Part shown: in pieces, positions 1 to 9,219 of the stretch
Numbering within the stretch: the stretch's first letter is position 1
Layout of the letters: each line of letters begins with the position of its first letter
Source: Candidatus Cloacimonadota bacterium
GTDB lineage: Bacteria > Cloacimonadota > Cloacimonadia > Cloacimonadales > Cloacimonadaceae
Reading direction: 5' to 3'
Length of the DNA stretch: 64,000 bases
NCBI GenBank assembly: GCA_018433885.1
Contig: JAHDQK010000014.1
Location: 1 to 64,000, forward strand
The notes under the pieces: generated by a model
What the model was told of the DNA's origin: nothing
The model's database searches: none
The model's input: the letters and a program-made list of their open reading frames with translations, nothing else
Position numbers and translations under genes: made by a program

Positions 1-57
1 GCTGTGATTATCTTTGTTCTCGGCTGGCTGCTCATTAACGCCCATGTTTTGTACTAA
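1..57 (+). CDS. C-terminal end of a membrane protein (truncated by window edge)
   Basis: Frame 1 is open from the first base to a TAA at 55-57 and encodes 18 residues, a hydrophobic stretch (IIFVLGWLLI) followed by NAHVLY. It looks like the last transmembrane segment of an integral membrane protein. The stop lies 10 nt before the surE start, so the two genes are probably co-transcribed. The family cannot be recognised from so short a piece. Confidence 0.6.
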   Translation, partial: AVIIFVLGWLLINAHVLY

Positions 58-67
58 GGAGAAAGTT

Positions 68-838
68 TTGAGAATACTACTTGTAAACGACGATGGGATC
101 AACGCTCCCGGGATCCGCTCACTGCAAAAAGCCCTCACCTCTGCCGGGCATAAGGTGATCATGGTTGCGCCGGACAGCGAACGCAGCGCCGCATCGCATT
201 CCATCTCATTGCGTAAAGATATTCAAGCCACCCGCATCGCTGAAGATGAATGGGCTATTAGCGGAACTCCCGTTGATTGCGTGGTCATCGCATTGCAAAA
301 AATCATCACAGAAAAGATAGATTTGGTAGTCTCCGGGATAAATGCCGGGCAAAACATGGGCGAGGACGTCCTCTATTCCGGAACTGTGGCAGCCGCGATG
401 GAAGCGGCAATGTTTGGTTACCCGGCGATCGCGCTATCGATCAACGCCTATCGGGATCAACTGTTTGCATCTGCTACAGATTGGTTCATGAAGCTGATCC
501 GCACTGGCTTGGATACTCTGGCAAAGCCCCGGGAAGTTCTCAACATCAACTTCCCCAACATTCTCTTTGAAGAAGTCAAGGGTGTGCGCCTTACCCGCAC
601 CGGACACCGTAAGTACTACAACTTTATTACGATCATCAATGAAGAAGAGGATAGCTTCAGCTATCGCATAGGTGGAGACGTTCCCCAATGGGATTTTGAA
701 GCCGGGACAGATTCGGAAGCCATCAGCGAGGGTTATATCTCGATCACCCCGCTTGGTTTTGAACTAACGCGGGCGGAAACCTTCCCTCAGATTCTAAGTT
801 GGATCGAACAGCACAAATTGTTGGAGCTCGATAGATAA
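68..838 (+). CDS. surE: 5'/3'-nucleotidase SurE
   Basis: SurE is a metal-dependent 5'- and 3'-nucleoside monophosphatase. The protein begins MRILLVNDDG when the TTG at 68 is taken as start. This matches the usual SurE N-terminus and has an AAGGAG site at 56-61. An upstream in-frame ATG at 14 would add 18 residues lying inside the previous gene and is rejected. Visible family residues are the Asp pair D8/D9, S40 in SERSAAS, N92 in SGINAGQN and the SGTVAAAMEA segment. Length is 256 aa, normal for SurE. It is followed after 2 nt by pcm; surE-pcm pairing is common in bacteria and is linked to stationary-phase repair and salvage. Confidence 0.95.
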   Translation: MRILLVNDDGINAPGIRSLQKALTSAGHKVIMVAPDSERSAASHSISLRKDIQATRIAEDEWAISGTPVDCVVIALQKIITEKIDLVVSGINAGQNMGEDVLYSGTVAAAMEAAMFGYPAIALSINAYRDQLFASATDWFMKLIRTGLDTLAKPREVLNINFPNILFEEVKGVRLTRTGHRKYYNFITIINEEEDSFSYRIGGDVPQWDFEAGTDSEAISEGYISITPLGFELTRAETFPQILSWIEQHKLLELDR

Positions 839-840
839 CA

Positions 841-1482
841 ATGCGTTTTGAAGATCAGCGGCTGAAACTGGTGGAAACCCTGAAGACCGGCGGAATATCC
901 GACCCCTTGGTACTGGAAGCCTTTCGGCGCGTTCCTAGGGAAGACTATGTTCTTCAGGAATACCGTGAATATGCATATCGAAACCAGCCTTTACCGATCC
1001 TGGAAGCGCAAACTATATCTCAACCCCTGATGATCGCGATTATGCTAAGCCATCTAAAACTGGAGCCTACGGACATCGTTTTAGAGATCGGAACCGGCAG
1101 TGGTTATCAGACAGCCCTTCTTGCCGGGATTGTGCAAGAAGTATGTTCGGTGGAGCTGATCGACACCCTTTCTTTGAGAGCCCAGAAGACACTGAAAAGA
1201 GCCGGCTTCAAGAACATCTGGTTTCGCATCGGAGACGGATGGCAGGGTTGGAAACAAGCATATCCTCCCTACAAGGAGTTTAACAAAATAGTGGTATCTG
1301 CCGCAGCGGAAGAGATCCCGGAAGAACTCTGTGCCCAGCTTGCTGAGGGTGGTATCATGGCAATTCCGGTAGGAAAAAACACCAGCCAAAGCTTGTTCAT
1401 AATTCAACGCGAAAATGGAGAGTTGAAGTACAGAGAAGATACTCCCTGCGCTTTTGTCCCCTTGGTAAAGGATAAAAAATGA
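841..1482 (+). CDS. pcm: Protein-L-isoaspartate O-methyltransferase
   Basis: This SAM-dependent methyltransferase starts the repair of isoaspartyl residues in aged proteins. The 213-aa protein has the PCMT signature AQTISQPLMIAIML around residues 57-70 and the SAM-binding motif I VLEIGTGSGYQTALL at about 80-94. It follows surE with a 2-nt gap. Its stop overlaps the next start as ATGA (1479-1482), so translation of the three genes is probably coupled. Confidence 0.95.
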   Translation: MRFEDQRLKLVETLKTGGISDPLVLEAFRRVPREDYVLQEYREYAYRNQPLPILEAQTISQPLMIAIMLSHLKLEPTDIVLEIGTGSGYQTALLAGIVQEVCSVELIDTLSLRAQKTLKRAGFKNIWFRIGDGWQGWKQAYPPYKEFNKIVVSAAAEEIPEELCAQLAEGGIMAIPVGKNTSQSLFIIQRENGELKYREDTPCAFVPLVKDKK

Positions 1483-1949
1483 AACATGGCATATTTGATT
1501 GGATCAAAAGCATTTTTCGCGGTCCCCAAGAATATCTGATACTTAGGGAATACTCCATATTCAGCGAGTTAAACTCCTATGATCTTTTTTTGCTATACGA
1601 ACTTGTGCACACCCGTGAGTTCAAGCCCGGAGAAGTAATATTCGAATCCGGCTATCCGTTGGAAGTGATATATCTTATTCACAGCGGAGAAATCGAATTA
1701 CGGGGCGAGCACCATGCCAACACCGGCAAGGTTTTGGGTCAGGGCGAACACTTGGGCATCCTTGATCTATACTACAATGGTCAACGCAACAGTACTGCAA
1801 CGGCTAAAAGCAAGGTCACAGCCCATGCCATCTCCCGCACTGATCTGAAGGGATTCATTGAGTCGCGTCCGCACATGGGCATAAAAATTTTGGGAGCCAT
1901 CAACAGAGATCTCTGCAACTTGTTGCACTCTGATATCAAGGAAATCTGA
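1479..1949 (+). CDS. Cyclic nucleotide-binding (cupin-like) domain protein
   Basis: A 156-aa protein consisting almost only of a cNMP-binding-type beta barrel: FSELNSYDLFLLYELVHTRE, then FKPGEVIFESGYPLEVIYLIHSGEIEL, then a second half around LGILDLYYNGQRNSTATAKS. No DNA-binding helix-turn-helix follows, so it is not a CRP/FNR regulator. The phosphate-binding cassette is poorly conserved and the ligand is unknown. It sits between pcm and a transporter with 4-nt and 1-nt junctions. A regulatory or sensory role is inferred from the fold only. Confidence 0.7.
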   Translation: MKHGIFDWIKSIFRGPQEYLILREYSIFSELNSYDLFLLYELVHTREFKPGEVIFESGYPLEVIYLIHSGEIELRGEHHANTGKVLGQGEHLGILDLYYNGQRNSTATAKSKVTAHAISRTDLKGFIESRPHMGIKILGAINRDLCNLLHSDIKEI

Positions 1950-1950
1950 G

Positions 1951-3012
1951 ATGAACTGGACCAAGCTGATCTTCTACACCGTTCTAATAATCGTTCTTTT
2001 GGCGGGAGTGATATTCTATCGGTGGGTATTCAGCTATCTTATCGCGGCAGTAATATTTACATACATTTTAGACCCCGCTGTGAGCTGGCTTGAGCATCGG
2101 AGACTACCTCGGTGGTTGGCTGTAGTGTTTTTGTATCTTGGGATAATCGGAGTAATTGCCTGGCTAAGTAGCAGGTTGATCCCAGAGCTGATCACCCAGG
2201 GCAATAGTTTGTTGGAGATCTTGGGACACGAACAAACCATGAGTGCAGACTTTTTGATGCAGATCCCTTTTATCAGCGGAATTTACGAGTATGCGGCAAA
2301 TCTCGATTCCCAGATACCGGGTTTGGATCTCACGATTAGGTTTACTGAAATCTTGGACAACGCCACAGATTTTCTGGCAAGGTTACCCAAGTTTCTCATA
2401 GACAACTATTCCAGCATAATTGGGGCTATTTCCTTTGTCGGAATGGTTCCTCTGATCAGCTTTTTCCTGCTGAAGGACAAGCACTTGATCCGAAAGAGCA
2501 TTTTCAGGCTTAGCTCAAACCGCTATTTTGAACTGATGATCATCATCATGGGCAAGATCGATAGCACTGTGGGCACCTATCTGAGGGCAATGTTATTCGA
2601 AGTAATTGCCGTTAGCATCATGGCTTCCACAGCACTCACCATTGTGGGTGTCAGCAATCCTGTGTTAATTGGAGTATCTGCCGGGTTTGCCAACATCATT
2701 CCGTACTTTGGTCCTTTTTTTGGTGGGGCTTTGGCAGTTTTCACAATCTTCTTTGACGGTGGTCCCTTCATCACCATGGCATATGCGGCTTTGGCAATGT
2801 ATCTGGTTCAAGTGATCGACAACAATATAGTTTACCCCGTAGTAGTGGGAACCACGATCAACATGCACCCCCTGTTGGTGTTGCTTACGGTTCTCGCTGG
2901 AGGATGGTATGGCGGCATCCTTTGGATGCTGATCTCAGTACCCATGGTGTATCTGATCTACAGCCTGATCAGCGTGACGTATACAAACCTTAAAGAATAC
3001 AGAATAATATAG
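1951..3012 (+). CDS. AI-2E family transporter (PerM/YdiK/TqsA type)
   Basis: A 353-aa integral membrane protein with hydrophobic segments near the N-terminus (residues 6-40 and 55-75), a less hydrophobic central part, and a cluster of C-terminal helices including the family-typical GVSAGFANIIPYFGPFFGG at about 235-255 and VVVGTTINMHPLLVLLTVLAGG. The family includes the autoinducer-2 exporter TqsA and several cation/H+ antiporters, so the substrate cannot be assigned. Start ATG follows the previous stop after 1 nt. Confidence 0.85.
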   Translation: MNWTKLIFYTVLIIVLLAGVIFYRWVFSYLIAAVIFTYILDPAVSWLEHRRLPRWLAVVFLYLGIIGVIAWLSSRLIPELITQGNSLLEILGHEQTMSADFLMQIPFISGIYEYAANLDSQIPGLDLTIRFTEILDNATDFLARLPKFLIDNYSSIIGAISFVGMVPLISFFLLKDKHLIRKSIFRLSSNRYFELMIIIMGKIDSTVGTYLRAMLFEVIAVSIMASTALTIVGVSNPVLIGVSAGFANIIPYFGPFFGGALAVFTIFFDGGPFITMAYAALAMYLVQVIDNNIVYPVVVGTTINMHPLLVLLTVLAGGWYGGILWMLISVPMVYLIYSLISVTYTNLKEYRII

Positions 3013-3023
3013 AAGAGGAAGTG

Positions 3024-4202
3024 ATGAGCATAATTGATAAATGTCTCAACTACATGGATGCCCGGAACGCAATGGCACTGGGCTATTACCCATATTTCCG
3101 CGAGATTTCTTCGGAACAGGATACCTGGGTGATATGTAATGGTAAAAAAATGCTGATGATGGGCTCCAATAGTTATCTTGGCCTCACTACTCACCCGAAA
3201 GTGAAAGCAGCTGGCATCGCCGCCATGAAGAAATATGGCAGTGGATGTGCCGGATCACGCTTTTTGAACGGAACGCTGGATATCCATCTGGAACTGGAAT
3301 CTGAGCTGGCAAACCTGGTAGGCAAAGAAGCCGCATTAGCCTTCCCCACCGGATATCAAGCAAACGTAGGTTGCATCTCTGCCATGGTCGCCAAAAATGA
3401 ATACATTATCACGGACAAATACGACCACGCTTCCATCATCGACGGCTGCAAGCTCTCTGAAGGTACCATGTTGCGCTATAACCACAACGATATGAAATCC
3501 CTGGAACGCACCTTGCAGAAACTTGAAGGCAAGCCAGCCTTGATAGTTGTGGACGGCATCTTTTCCATGGAAGGAGATATCGCGGATCTTCCCGCAATAT
3601 CAGCGCTAGCAGAGAAGTATGGCGCGAATTTGATGGTGGATGAAGCTCACTCGCTGGGCGTTTTGGGCGATAACGGCGCGGGTGCGGCAGCGCATTTCGG
3701 GCTTACTCCCAAAACAGACCTGATCATGGGTACCTTCAGCAAATCCCTCGCTTCCGTGGGCGGATTCATCGCGGCGGATGAACCTCTGATACATTATCTG
3801 AAGCACAAATCCCGCGCGCTTATCTTTAGCGCATCTTTACCCCCTGCCTCCACCGCAAGCGTATTGGCTGCCATCCAGATCATGAGAGAAGAGCCGGAAC
3901 GCATCGCGAATCTATGGGAAAACACCCATTATATGATGAATGAGTTCAAAGGCATGGGCTACAACACCGGCACCAGCTGCACCCCCGTGATCCCACTGCA
4001 TGTGGGCGATATGATGCGCGCCTTCCATATGTGGGCACGCCTGGGCGAAGAAGGTGTGTTTATCAACCCGGTAATACCTCCCGCGGTTCCGCCAAACGGA
4101 TGCTTGATCCGCACTTCATTTATGGCTACCCATACTCGCGATCAGCTTGATATGGCACTGGAGAAATTCAGAGTTATCGGAAAAGAACTGGGAATCATCT
4201 GA
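3024..4202 (+). CDS. Alpha-oxoamine synthase, serine palmitoyltransferase-like
   Basis: A PLP enzyme of the family that includes serine palmitoyltransferase (SPT), KBL and BioF, which condense an amino acid with an acyl-CoA and release CO2. The ATG at 3024 is chosen because GAGG at 3015-3018 is well spaced; a GTG one codon upstream is possible. Visible features are H135 in KYDHASIIDG (stacks on PLP), DEAHSLGVLG (PLP aspartate and histidine) and the Schiff-base lysine K240 in GTFSKSLASVGGF. The GTFSKSLASVGGF wording and the approximately 392-aa length resemble Bacteroidota SPT more than BioF or Kbl. No bioF, bioA, bioD or tdh is nearby. SPT is the best guess, with acyl-CoA choice unproven. Confidence 0.75.
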   Translation: MSIIDKCLNYMDARNAMALGYYPYFREISSEQDTWVICNGKKMLMMGSNSYLGLTTHPKVKAAGIAAMKKYGSGCAGSRFLNGTLDIHLELESELANLVGKEAALAFPTGYQANVGCISAMVAKNEYIITDKYDHASIIDGCKLSEGTMLRYNHNDMKSLERTLQKLEGKPALIVVDGIFSMEGDIADLPAISALAEKYGANLMVDEAHSLGVLGDNGAGAAAHFGLTPKTDLIMGTFSKSLASVGGFIAADEPLIHYLKHKSRALIFSASLPPASTASVLAAIQIMREEPERIANLWENTHYMMNEFKGMGYNTGTSCTPVIPLHVGDMMRAFHMWARLGEEGVFINPVIPPAVPPNGCLIRTSFMATHTRDQLDMALEKFRVIGKELGII

Positions 4203-4210
4203 ATCTCTGC

Positions 4211-4239
4211 TTGACAAGAAAGCTTAAAGTTTTTAAGTG
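4211..4239 (+). promoter_or_regulatory. Possible promoter of pckA
   Basis: A perfect TTGACA at 4211-4216 is followed after 17 nt by TAAGTG at 4234-4239. The -35 match is perfect and the -10 is weak. It is the only such element in the 86-nt gap before pckA, whose start has GGAGG at 4280-4284. Confidence 0.35.
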
Positions 4240-4288
4240 CCAATCACTTGATCTTTGATCCCAAAAATCAGCCATAGATGGAGGAATA

Positions 4289-6013
4289 ATGGCAAGCAAG
4301 AGTAGTGCTGAGTTTTACAGCGATCTCAAAGCTATGTCCCCGATTCGCGCAATCGCGGAGACATTGATGAACAACCACCTCGTGCGCAAAATCGACATTC
4401 GCGAAGCCTATGAAATGGCTAAGAACCAACCTGGTGTAACCATCACAGACATTCCCATGTATCCGGAGTTTGCGAAACTCCACGGTCTCCCTGCGGATGC
4501 CAAAGTGTTGAACGATTGCCATGGAAACATTATCGGGCGTACCGCCAAAGCCCGCCGTTTTTACCATCGCCTGGACGCCAGCAAGAAGAACAAGCTGGAG
4601 GGCGATTTCCGCGAGGCTATCTGGCAGATGCAACACTATCCTTTGATCAAAGCAGAAGCCGTTCTTGGGATGGACCAAGATTTGATGATCAAAGCCACTT
4701 TCATTACCACCGAAAGCGACGTGGCAAACGTTTACAACTGGCTTTTGAACTTTGCTCCTTACGAATCTGTAGCAGAGAAATACGCCCAAAGTCCCGAGCT
4801 TCCCATCCAGGATATCATCCTCATCGCTTTTAATGAATGGACCTGTGACGATCCCTTTTACAACAATGTGGGAGCTCCACAGCTCGCCTTGGTGGATGAG
4901 AAGCACAATGTGATCGTAAACTTGGGTATGAGATACTTTGGTGAACGCAAGAAAGGCACTCTTACCCTTGCCTGGACCTCCGGAATTCGCATCGGCATGG
5001 CTGCTTGCCATGGCGGGATCAAAGAGATCGATTTTGCTACCTGTAAAGATGCCAAATACCATAAATTCGGTAAACGCTCCATCGCTTTCTACGGGCTTTC
5101 CGGAACCGGAAAATCCAGCCACACCAATTCACATGATAATGCCGGAACCCTCCCCGAAGGATTTTCCAAAGTTGTGCTCCACGACGATGCCTTCCAGATT
5201 GATCTGGAAAACAAGGTCTGCAGGGCTTGGGAACCCACTCTGTTCGATAAAACAGACTCCCGCCCCATCGACCATCCGGATTGGAAGTGTGCCCTGGCAT
5301 TGATGAACCACGCCGTCCTGAATATCGATGGCAAACGCATCCCCGTAGGTCAGGATCTACGAAACCAGAACGGCCGCGCACTTTTGGATCGTAGCTTATT
5401 AGGAAACTATGTAAACCGGTGCGCTTTCCCCAAAGCCCTAGTTTGGTTGATGAAAGATAGCGTACTCCCCCCTGTGTTGAAACTAAAGGACAAACATCTC
5501 GCCATCGCGATGGGTGCCGCATTGATGACCCAACGCAACCGGGCGGAAAACGTTACCGAAGAGGAACTTAATAAGCTGGTGTTTGAACCTTTTGCCAATC
5601 CCTTCCGCGTCTATGAGCTATATCGTGATGTAGAAGCCTTCCTGCATGTTGCAGAGAGCGGAGCCGATTTCTATTGCTTCAATTCTCGCGGCTATTGGAA
5701 GAACTCCGATAGCGATCTGGAAGCAATTCCGCTAAAGACATCATTGACTCTTCAAACCGCAGTTCTGACTGATCAGATTGAATGGGAGCCCTGGGATATC
5801 TTACCCGCGGCGATGATTCCCACCCGTGAATCGATTGAGATGATCCTGCCCGGATACTATGATAAATACGATCCCAAAAAACGCGGCAACATGGATGCCT
5901 ATCTGCAGCTCTTGAAAGATAGGTTCTTGCAAAGAAAGAACTTCCTTGCAGAAAGCGACCTCAAGGAACGCCCCGAAACCCAAGCTGCACTCCTCAAGGT
6001 TTTGGAGATATAA
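4289..6013 (+). CDS. pckA: Phosphoenolpyruvate carboxykinase (ATP-type)
   Basis: PEPCK interconverts oxaloacetate and PEP with ATP/ADP. The 574-aa protein carries the kinase-1 P-loop GLSGTGKSS at residues 269-277, an upstream TLAWTSGIRIGMAACHGG region and a downstream metal-binding VVLHDDAF. IPVGQDLRNQNGRALLDRS stands where classical enzymes have the NTRYSYP-type nucleotide segment. It is longer and clearly diverged from the approximately 540-aa E. coli enzyme, so it represents a distinct branch. In amino-acid fermenters it links C4 acids from Glu/Asp/Pro to PEP. It appears to be a single-gene unit with its own promoter and a strong terminator. Confidence 0.85.
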   Translation: MASKSSAEFYSDLKAMSPIRAIAETLMNNHLVRKIDIREAYEMAKNQPGVTITDIPMYPEFAKLHGLPADAKVLNDCHGNIIGRTAKARRFYHRLDASKKNKLEGDFREAIWQMQHYPLIKAEAVLGMDQDLMIKATFITTESDVANVYNWLLNFAPYESVAEKYAQSPELPIQDIILIAFNEWTCDDPFYNNVGAPQLALVDEKHNVIVNLGMRYFGERKKGTLTLAWTSGIRIGMAACHGGIKEIDFATCKDAKYHKFGKRSIAFYGLSGTGKSSHTNSHDNAGTLPEGFSKVVLHDDAFQIDLENKVCRAWEPTLFDKTDSRPIDHPDWKCALALMNHAVLNIDGKRIPVGQDLRNQNGRALLDRSLLGNYVNRCAFPKALVWLMKDSVLPPVLKLKDKHLAIAMGAALMTQRNRAENVTEEELNKLVFEPFANPFRVYELYRDVEAFLHVAESGADFYCFNSRGYWKNSDSDLEAIPLKTSLTLQTAVLTDQIEWEPWDILPAAMIPTRESIEMILPGYYDKYDPKKRGNMDAYLQLLKDRFLQRKNFLAESDLKERPETQAALLKVLEI

Positions 6014-6033
6014 CTTAGAATATTCAATGTGTT

Positions 6034-6064
6034 ACGGGTACCCTTGTGGTACCCGTTTCTTTAT
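6034..6064 (+). terminator. Rho-independent terminator after pckA
   Basis: Perfect 9-bp stem ACGGGTACC (6034-6042) / GGTACCCGT (6048-6056) with loop CTTGT, followed by TTCTTTATT. Confidence 0.85.
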
Positions 6065-6154
6065 TACAATCTCACCTTGAATCGCTGCCATTGGAGATGA
6101 ACGATATTTTTTCATCGATCTCCACAGGTATTCTCGGCACTTGCCAATATCACG

Positions 6155-6245
6155 CCCATTGCTTGAAGCAATGCCGAAGCCGTGACCAAGCAACGGGCAC
6201 CCCATGAGAGAGCCTTGGCAATAGCTTTGACCAATGGGGATGAAA
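6155..6245. repeat. Structured intergenic repeat, copy A
   Basis: Lies in the 420-nt gap between pckA and pgsB. It starts with CCCATTGC (6155-6162) and ends with CAATGGGGATGAA. The outer ends are complementary (CCCATTG 6155-6161 with CAATGGG 6232-6238). Just inside the left end is a hairpin CATTGC-TTGAA-GCAATG (6157-6173). The right third (CTTGGCAATAGCTT...AATGGGGATGA) matches copies B-D. The GATGCAGT core seen in B-D is not present. I see no gene in the rest of the gap (6065-6154 and 6246-6433). Confidence 0.6.
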
Positions 6246-6433
6246 CTCGCAGGATGGTGGATCCAATAATTGAAGCCGTGCTAAAATACCTGATTTTCTA
6301 CAATAATCCACAAGCAAAGCCATTTTTAGCATTTACTGGAATGGATATTGCATATACTCTCTTTCGTGGATTTAGCTTGTAAGACGAGTGTGTCCGCATT
6401 GAATGTAATATTTTATAAATCATGAGGAAATAG

Positions 6434-7627
6434 ATGACGATATTGATAATCGCGACTCTGATCCTGATAATCCATTGGGCTTTGGAGTATCGCAGACACA
6501 GCCGAAATGTGGCGGAGATCCCCATCCGCATACATGTAAATGGCACCAGGGGGAAATCCAGCGTCACGCGATTGATCGCTGCCGGTTTGCGCGCCGGTGG
6601 CAAGAAAACCATTGCAAAAATCACCGGAACTCTACCCCGAGTAGTATTGTCAGATGGTAGAGAAGCGGCAATCATCCGTTTACAAGGCGCAAACATAATC
6701 GAGCAGAAATACATCTTCCGCTATGCGGCAAAAGAGAAGCCGGACGCGATTGTGATCGAATGTATGGCGGTAAACCCGGTATTCCAATGGATTACCGAGC
6801 GCAAATTTATCAAAAGTACCATTTCCGTGATCACGAACAGCCGTCCGGATCATCTGGATTTGATGGGCAGCACCGTGCAAAGCGTAACCATGAGCTTGGC
6901 TAATTCCATCCCCGCCGGGGGCGTGTGTTATACAGCCGAGGTGCAACAATTCCCCATCCTGAAAAAGGTCGCAGATGCCAGAAAGACCCGGATCCATAAA
7001 ATTGTGCCGACGGATGTTACCGACGAGGAGATGAGCAAGTTTCGCTATATCGAGCACAAAGATAACGTGCAGCTTGCGCTTGCTGTTTGTGCAGAAGCGG
7101 GAGTTGCCAGAGATAAAGCTCTGGCAGGAATGCAAGCTGCCCACCCGGATCCCGGCGCACTGAAGAAGTACTTGGTGGAAGACCGCCAGAAGAGCATCCA
7201 TTTCTACAATGTATTTGCCGCCAACGATCCCGAATCCACCGTGTACATCATCAATATGGTTACGGGAAAGCTTAGTGGAGTGGAAAAGATCATCATCCTA
7301 AACTCCCGCGCGGATCGTTTGTTCCGTTCCCAACAGCTGATAGATGCTTTGGCAAGGGTGAAGTACGACTACCTGCTATTGACCGGAGAAATCCCGGAAA
7401 AAGTGGCAGATTATGCCATCAGCAAAGGCATCCCCAAAGATCGCTTCTTCGCGATGGGTCAGCCCCTCACAGAAGAGATTTATCAAAAGGTCTGGCAGCT
7501 CACCAAGAAGGAATCCCACGTGTTGGGAATCGGGAACATCGCAGGTGAATTCAAATATGGCGCTCAGATAGTAGCACATTTTAAACATAAAATACCAAAA
7601 GCAAATAAAGGAGCTGGTCGTGGTTGA
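6434..7627 (+). CDS. pgsB: Poly-gamma-glutamate synthase subunit PgsB/CapB
   Basis: An ATP-dependent amide ligase of the Mur-ligase superfamily that polymerises glutamate through the gamma-carboxyl. The 397-aa protein has an N-terminal membrane helix (about residues 2-15), the ATP-binding loop VNGTRGKSS at 35-43, and ITNSRPDHLDLMG around 137-149, which are family hallmarks. The start has a GAGGAAAT site. It overlaps pgsC by 8 nt. Adjacent pgsC and pgsW-like genes support the assignment. No capA/pgsA homologue is seen in the window, and the stereochemistry of the polymer cannot be inferred. Confidence 0.92.
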   Translation: MTILIIATLILIIHWALEYRRHSRNVAEIPIRIHVNGTRGKSSVTRLIAAGLRAGGKKTIAKITGTLPRVVLSDGREAAIIRLQGANIIEQKYIFRYAAKEKPDAIVIECMAVNPVFQWITERKFIKSTISVITNSRPDHLDLMGSTVQSVTMSLANSIPAGGVCYTAEVQQFPILKKVADARKTRIHKIVPTDVTDEEMSKFRYIEHKDNVQLALAVCAEAGVARDKALAGMQAAHPDPGALKKYLVEDRQKSIHFYNVFAANDPESTVYIINMVTGKLSGVEKIIILNSRADRLFRSQQLIDALARVKYDYLLLTGEIPEKVADYAISKGIPKDRFFAMGQPLTEEIYQKVWQLTKKESHVLGIGNIAGEFKYGAQIVAHFKHKIPKANKGAGRG

Positions 7628-8075
7628 TGCAGTAGTACAAGCCGCAGTAGGACTCGGCGTTATCATCAGTTTGATCTTTTCGGAATTATTGGGAGCTTCC
7701 GCAGGTGGAATCGTAGTACCCGGCTATATCGCTCTACATCTGGACAAGCCAATGCAAATCCTAGGAACCCTGATCATCAGCTTGCTCACATGGGGCATCA
7801 TCCGCCTTGTAGGGCAGTTCACGCTGCTATTTGGCAAGCGCAGAATGGTGCTTAGCATCCTGATCGGTTTCATCTTGGGATGGGCATCCCGGCTTTTGGT
7901 GTTCCACGATCTTACCGTCCATCAACTCCAAATGCAATCCATTGGATACATCATCCCCGGCTTGATCGCAAACTGGTTTGAGCGGCAAGGTTTTTGGAAG
8001 ACCCTTTCCACAATGAGCATCGCAGCCATCTTGGTGAAACTGATGCTGATGGTGATTTTTGGCGGGGAGGTGTAA
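7620..8075 (+). CDS. pgsC: Poly-gamma-glutamate biosynthesis membrane protein PgsC/CapC
   Basis: A 151-aa membrane protein with four to five hydrophobic segments. It carries the PgsC-type N-terminal half GVIISLIFSELLGASAGGIVVPGYIALHLD followed by TLIISLLTWGIIRLV and SILIGFILGWA. It forms the membrane part of the synthase with PgsB. The start is GTG at 7620, with AGGAG at 7609-7613 inside the end of pgsB. Confidence 0.92.
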   Translation: MVDAVVQAAVGLGVIISLIFSELLGASAGGIVVPGYIALHLDKPMQILGTLIISLLTWGIIRLVGQFTLLFGKRRMVLSILIGFILGWASRLLVFHDLTVHQLQMQSIGYIIPGLIANWFERQGFWKTLSTMSIAAILVKLMLMVIFGGEV

Positions 8076-8076
8076 G

Positions 8077-9204
8077 ATGCTAAGAGGAATGTATCGTCCC
8101 AACCTCAAATCCGGCAGATCCCTGATCTCGCTTTTCATCCTATCGGTAATCTTATATCTGATCGCTTCAAACAACTTTGTGGAGATTCGAACTGCCAACT
8201 ACGACGAGAAACTTGCTGCAGTGAATTTGATGCAGACATATCTGGATACACTGCAATCTGAGATCATCGCTCGAGGCATCGAGATCGATCCCATTAATGA
8301 TCCCTTCCAGAGCGGGTTGATCGGGCAAAGACTTTCTTCGATCACTACGGACAGAGGTTTGTTATCCGAAAAACAAGCTTCCATAAACCCGAATATTGCC
8401 GCCATCTTCGTGGAAGAACTATCCAGAGCCAAAGAAGGCGAAAAAATCGCAGTAGGCATCACAGGAAGTAATCCTGCCGTAAACCTGGCTCTCTATGCAG
8501 CCATGACGGTGCTGAAGCTGGATCCCCAGATCATCGTATCGCTTTCCTCGGCATCATACGGTGCAAATCGGGAAGAGCTTACCTGGCTGGATATGGAAGC
8601 AATTCTTAGAACCAAAGGACTTTTGAACTTCGGAAGCAAATATGCCTCGTTAGGAGGAAGTGAAGACCGCGGAGTTGGCCTGAGTGATTTCGGCATCCAA
8701 TCCCTGCGTGAAGCCATGAGCCGTAACGCTGTCCCGCTACTATTGGGTGCAAGCTTAAACGAAAATGTGGACCTGCGTATGGCAGCCTATCAGGATATGT
8801 TGGGCGATTCAAACCGCTATAGGATGTTTGTGAACATCGGTGGTGGCTTGGCAAACGTAGGCAGTGAACCAAATGCTCGCTTGATCCCCGAAGGGCTGAA
8901 TACCAAACTCGCCGAACGTAATTTTGAACAGGAAGGCGTGATGATGAAGATGGCAAAAATGAACGTTCCCGTGCTTCACATCCGGCGTATCCTGCGGTGG
9001 GCAAACCGCTACGACCTGAGCCTCTCTTTGGAAACCAAACCGATTCCCGGAGAAGGTAGTGTCTTTAAGACCACTATCCACAATGTAACCATCGCCTCAA
9101 TCTGTCTGGCAATTCTAATCCTCGCCATTATCGCGGTCATCGTCTTCGATCGTCACGATCGTCGCTTTATGGCAAACATCGTGGATCCAGACGACGAATT
9201 ATAG
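8077..9204 (+). CDS. Poly-gamma-glutamate system protein (PgsW-like)
   Basis: A 375-aa protein with an N-terminal hydrophobic segment (LISLFILSVILYLIAS, about residues 16-31), a long soluble domain and a C-terminal membrane helix (ICLAILILAIIAVIVF). It sits directly after pgsC, which fits the 'poly-gamma-glutamate system protein' family known from spirochaetes and Cloacimonadota. The ATG at 8077 is chosen because GGGGAGG (8064-8070) is well placed; an upstream TTG overlapping pgsC is less likely. The soluble domain contains KIAVGITGSNPAVNLALYAA and LLLGASLNENVDLR, without motifs I can tie to a known reaction. Role in polymer handling is inferred from context. Confidence 0.75.
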   Translation: MLRGMYRPNLKSGRSLISLFILSVILYLIASNNFVEIRTANYDEKLAAVNLMQTYLDTLQSEIIARGIEIDPINDPFQSGLIGQRLSSITTDRGLLSEKQASINPNIAAIFVEELSRAKEGEKIAVGITGSNPAVNLALYAAMTVLKLDPQIIVSLSSASYGANREELTWLDMEAILRTKGLLNFGSKYASLGGSEDRGVGLSDFGIQSLREAMSRNAVPLLLGASLNENVDLRMAAYQDMLGDSNRYRMFVNIGGGLANVGSEPNARLIPEGLNTKLAERNFEQEGVMMKMAKMNVPVLHIRRILRWANRYDLSLSLETKPIPGEGSVFKTTIHNVTIASICLAILILAIIAVIVFDRHDRRFMANIVDPDDEL

Positions 9205-9219
9205 GAGACATTCAGATAA

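Noticed and set aside
4268-5522. Long open frames on the minus strand opposite pckA (284 and 161 codons)
   Set aside because: They lie wholly inside pckA, which has clear motifs and an SD; no family features or ribosome-binding sites support them.
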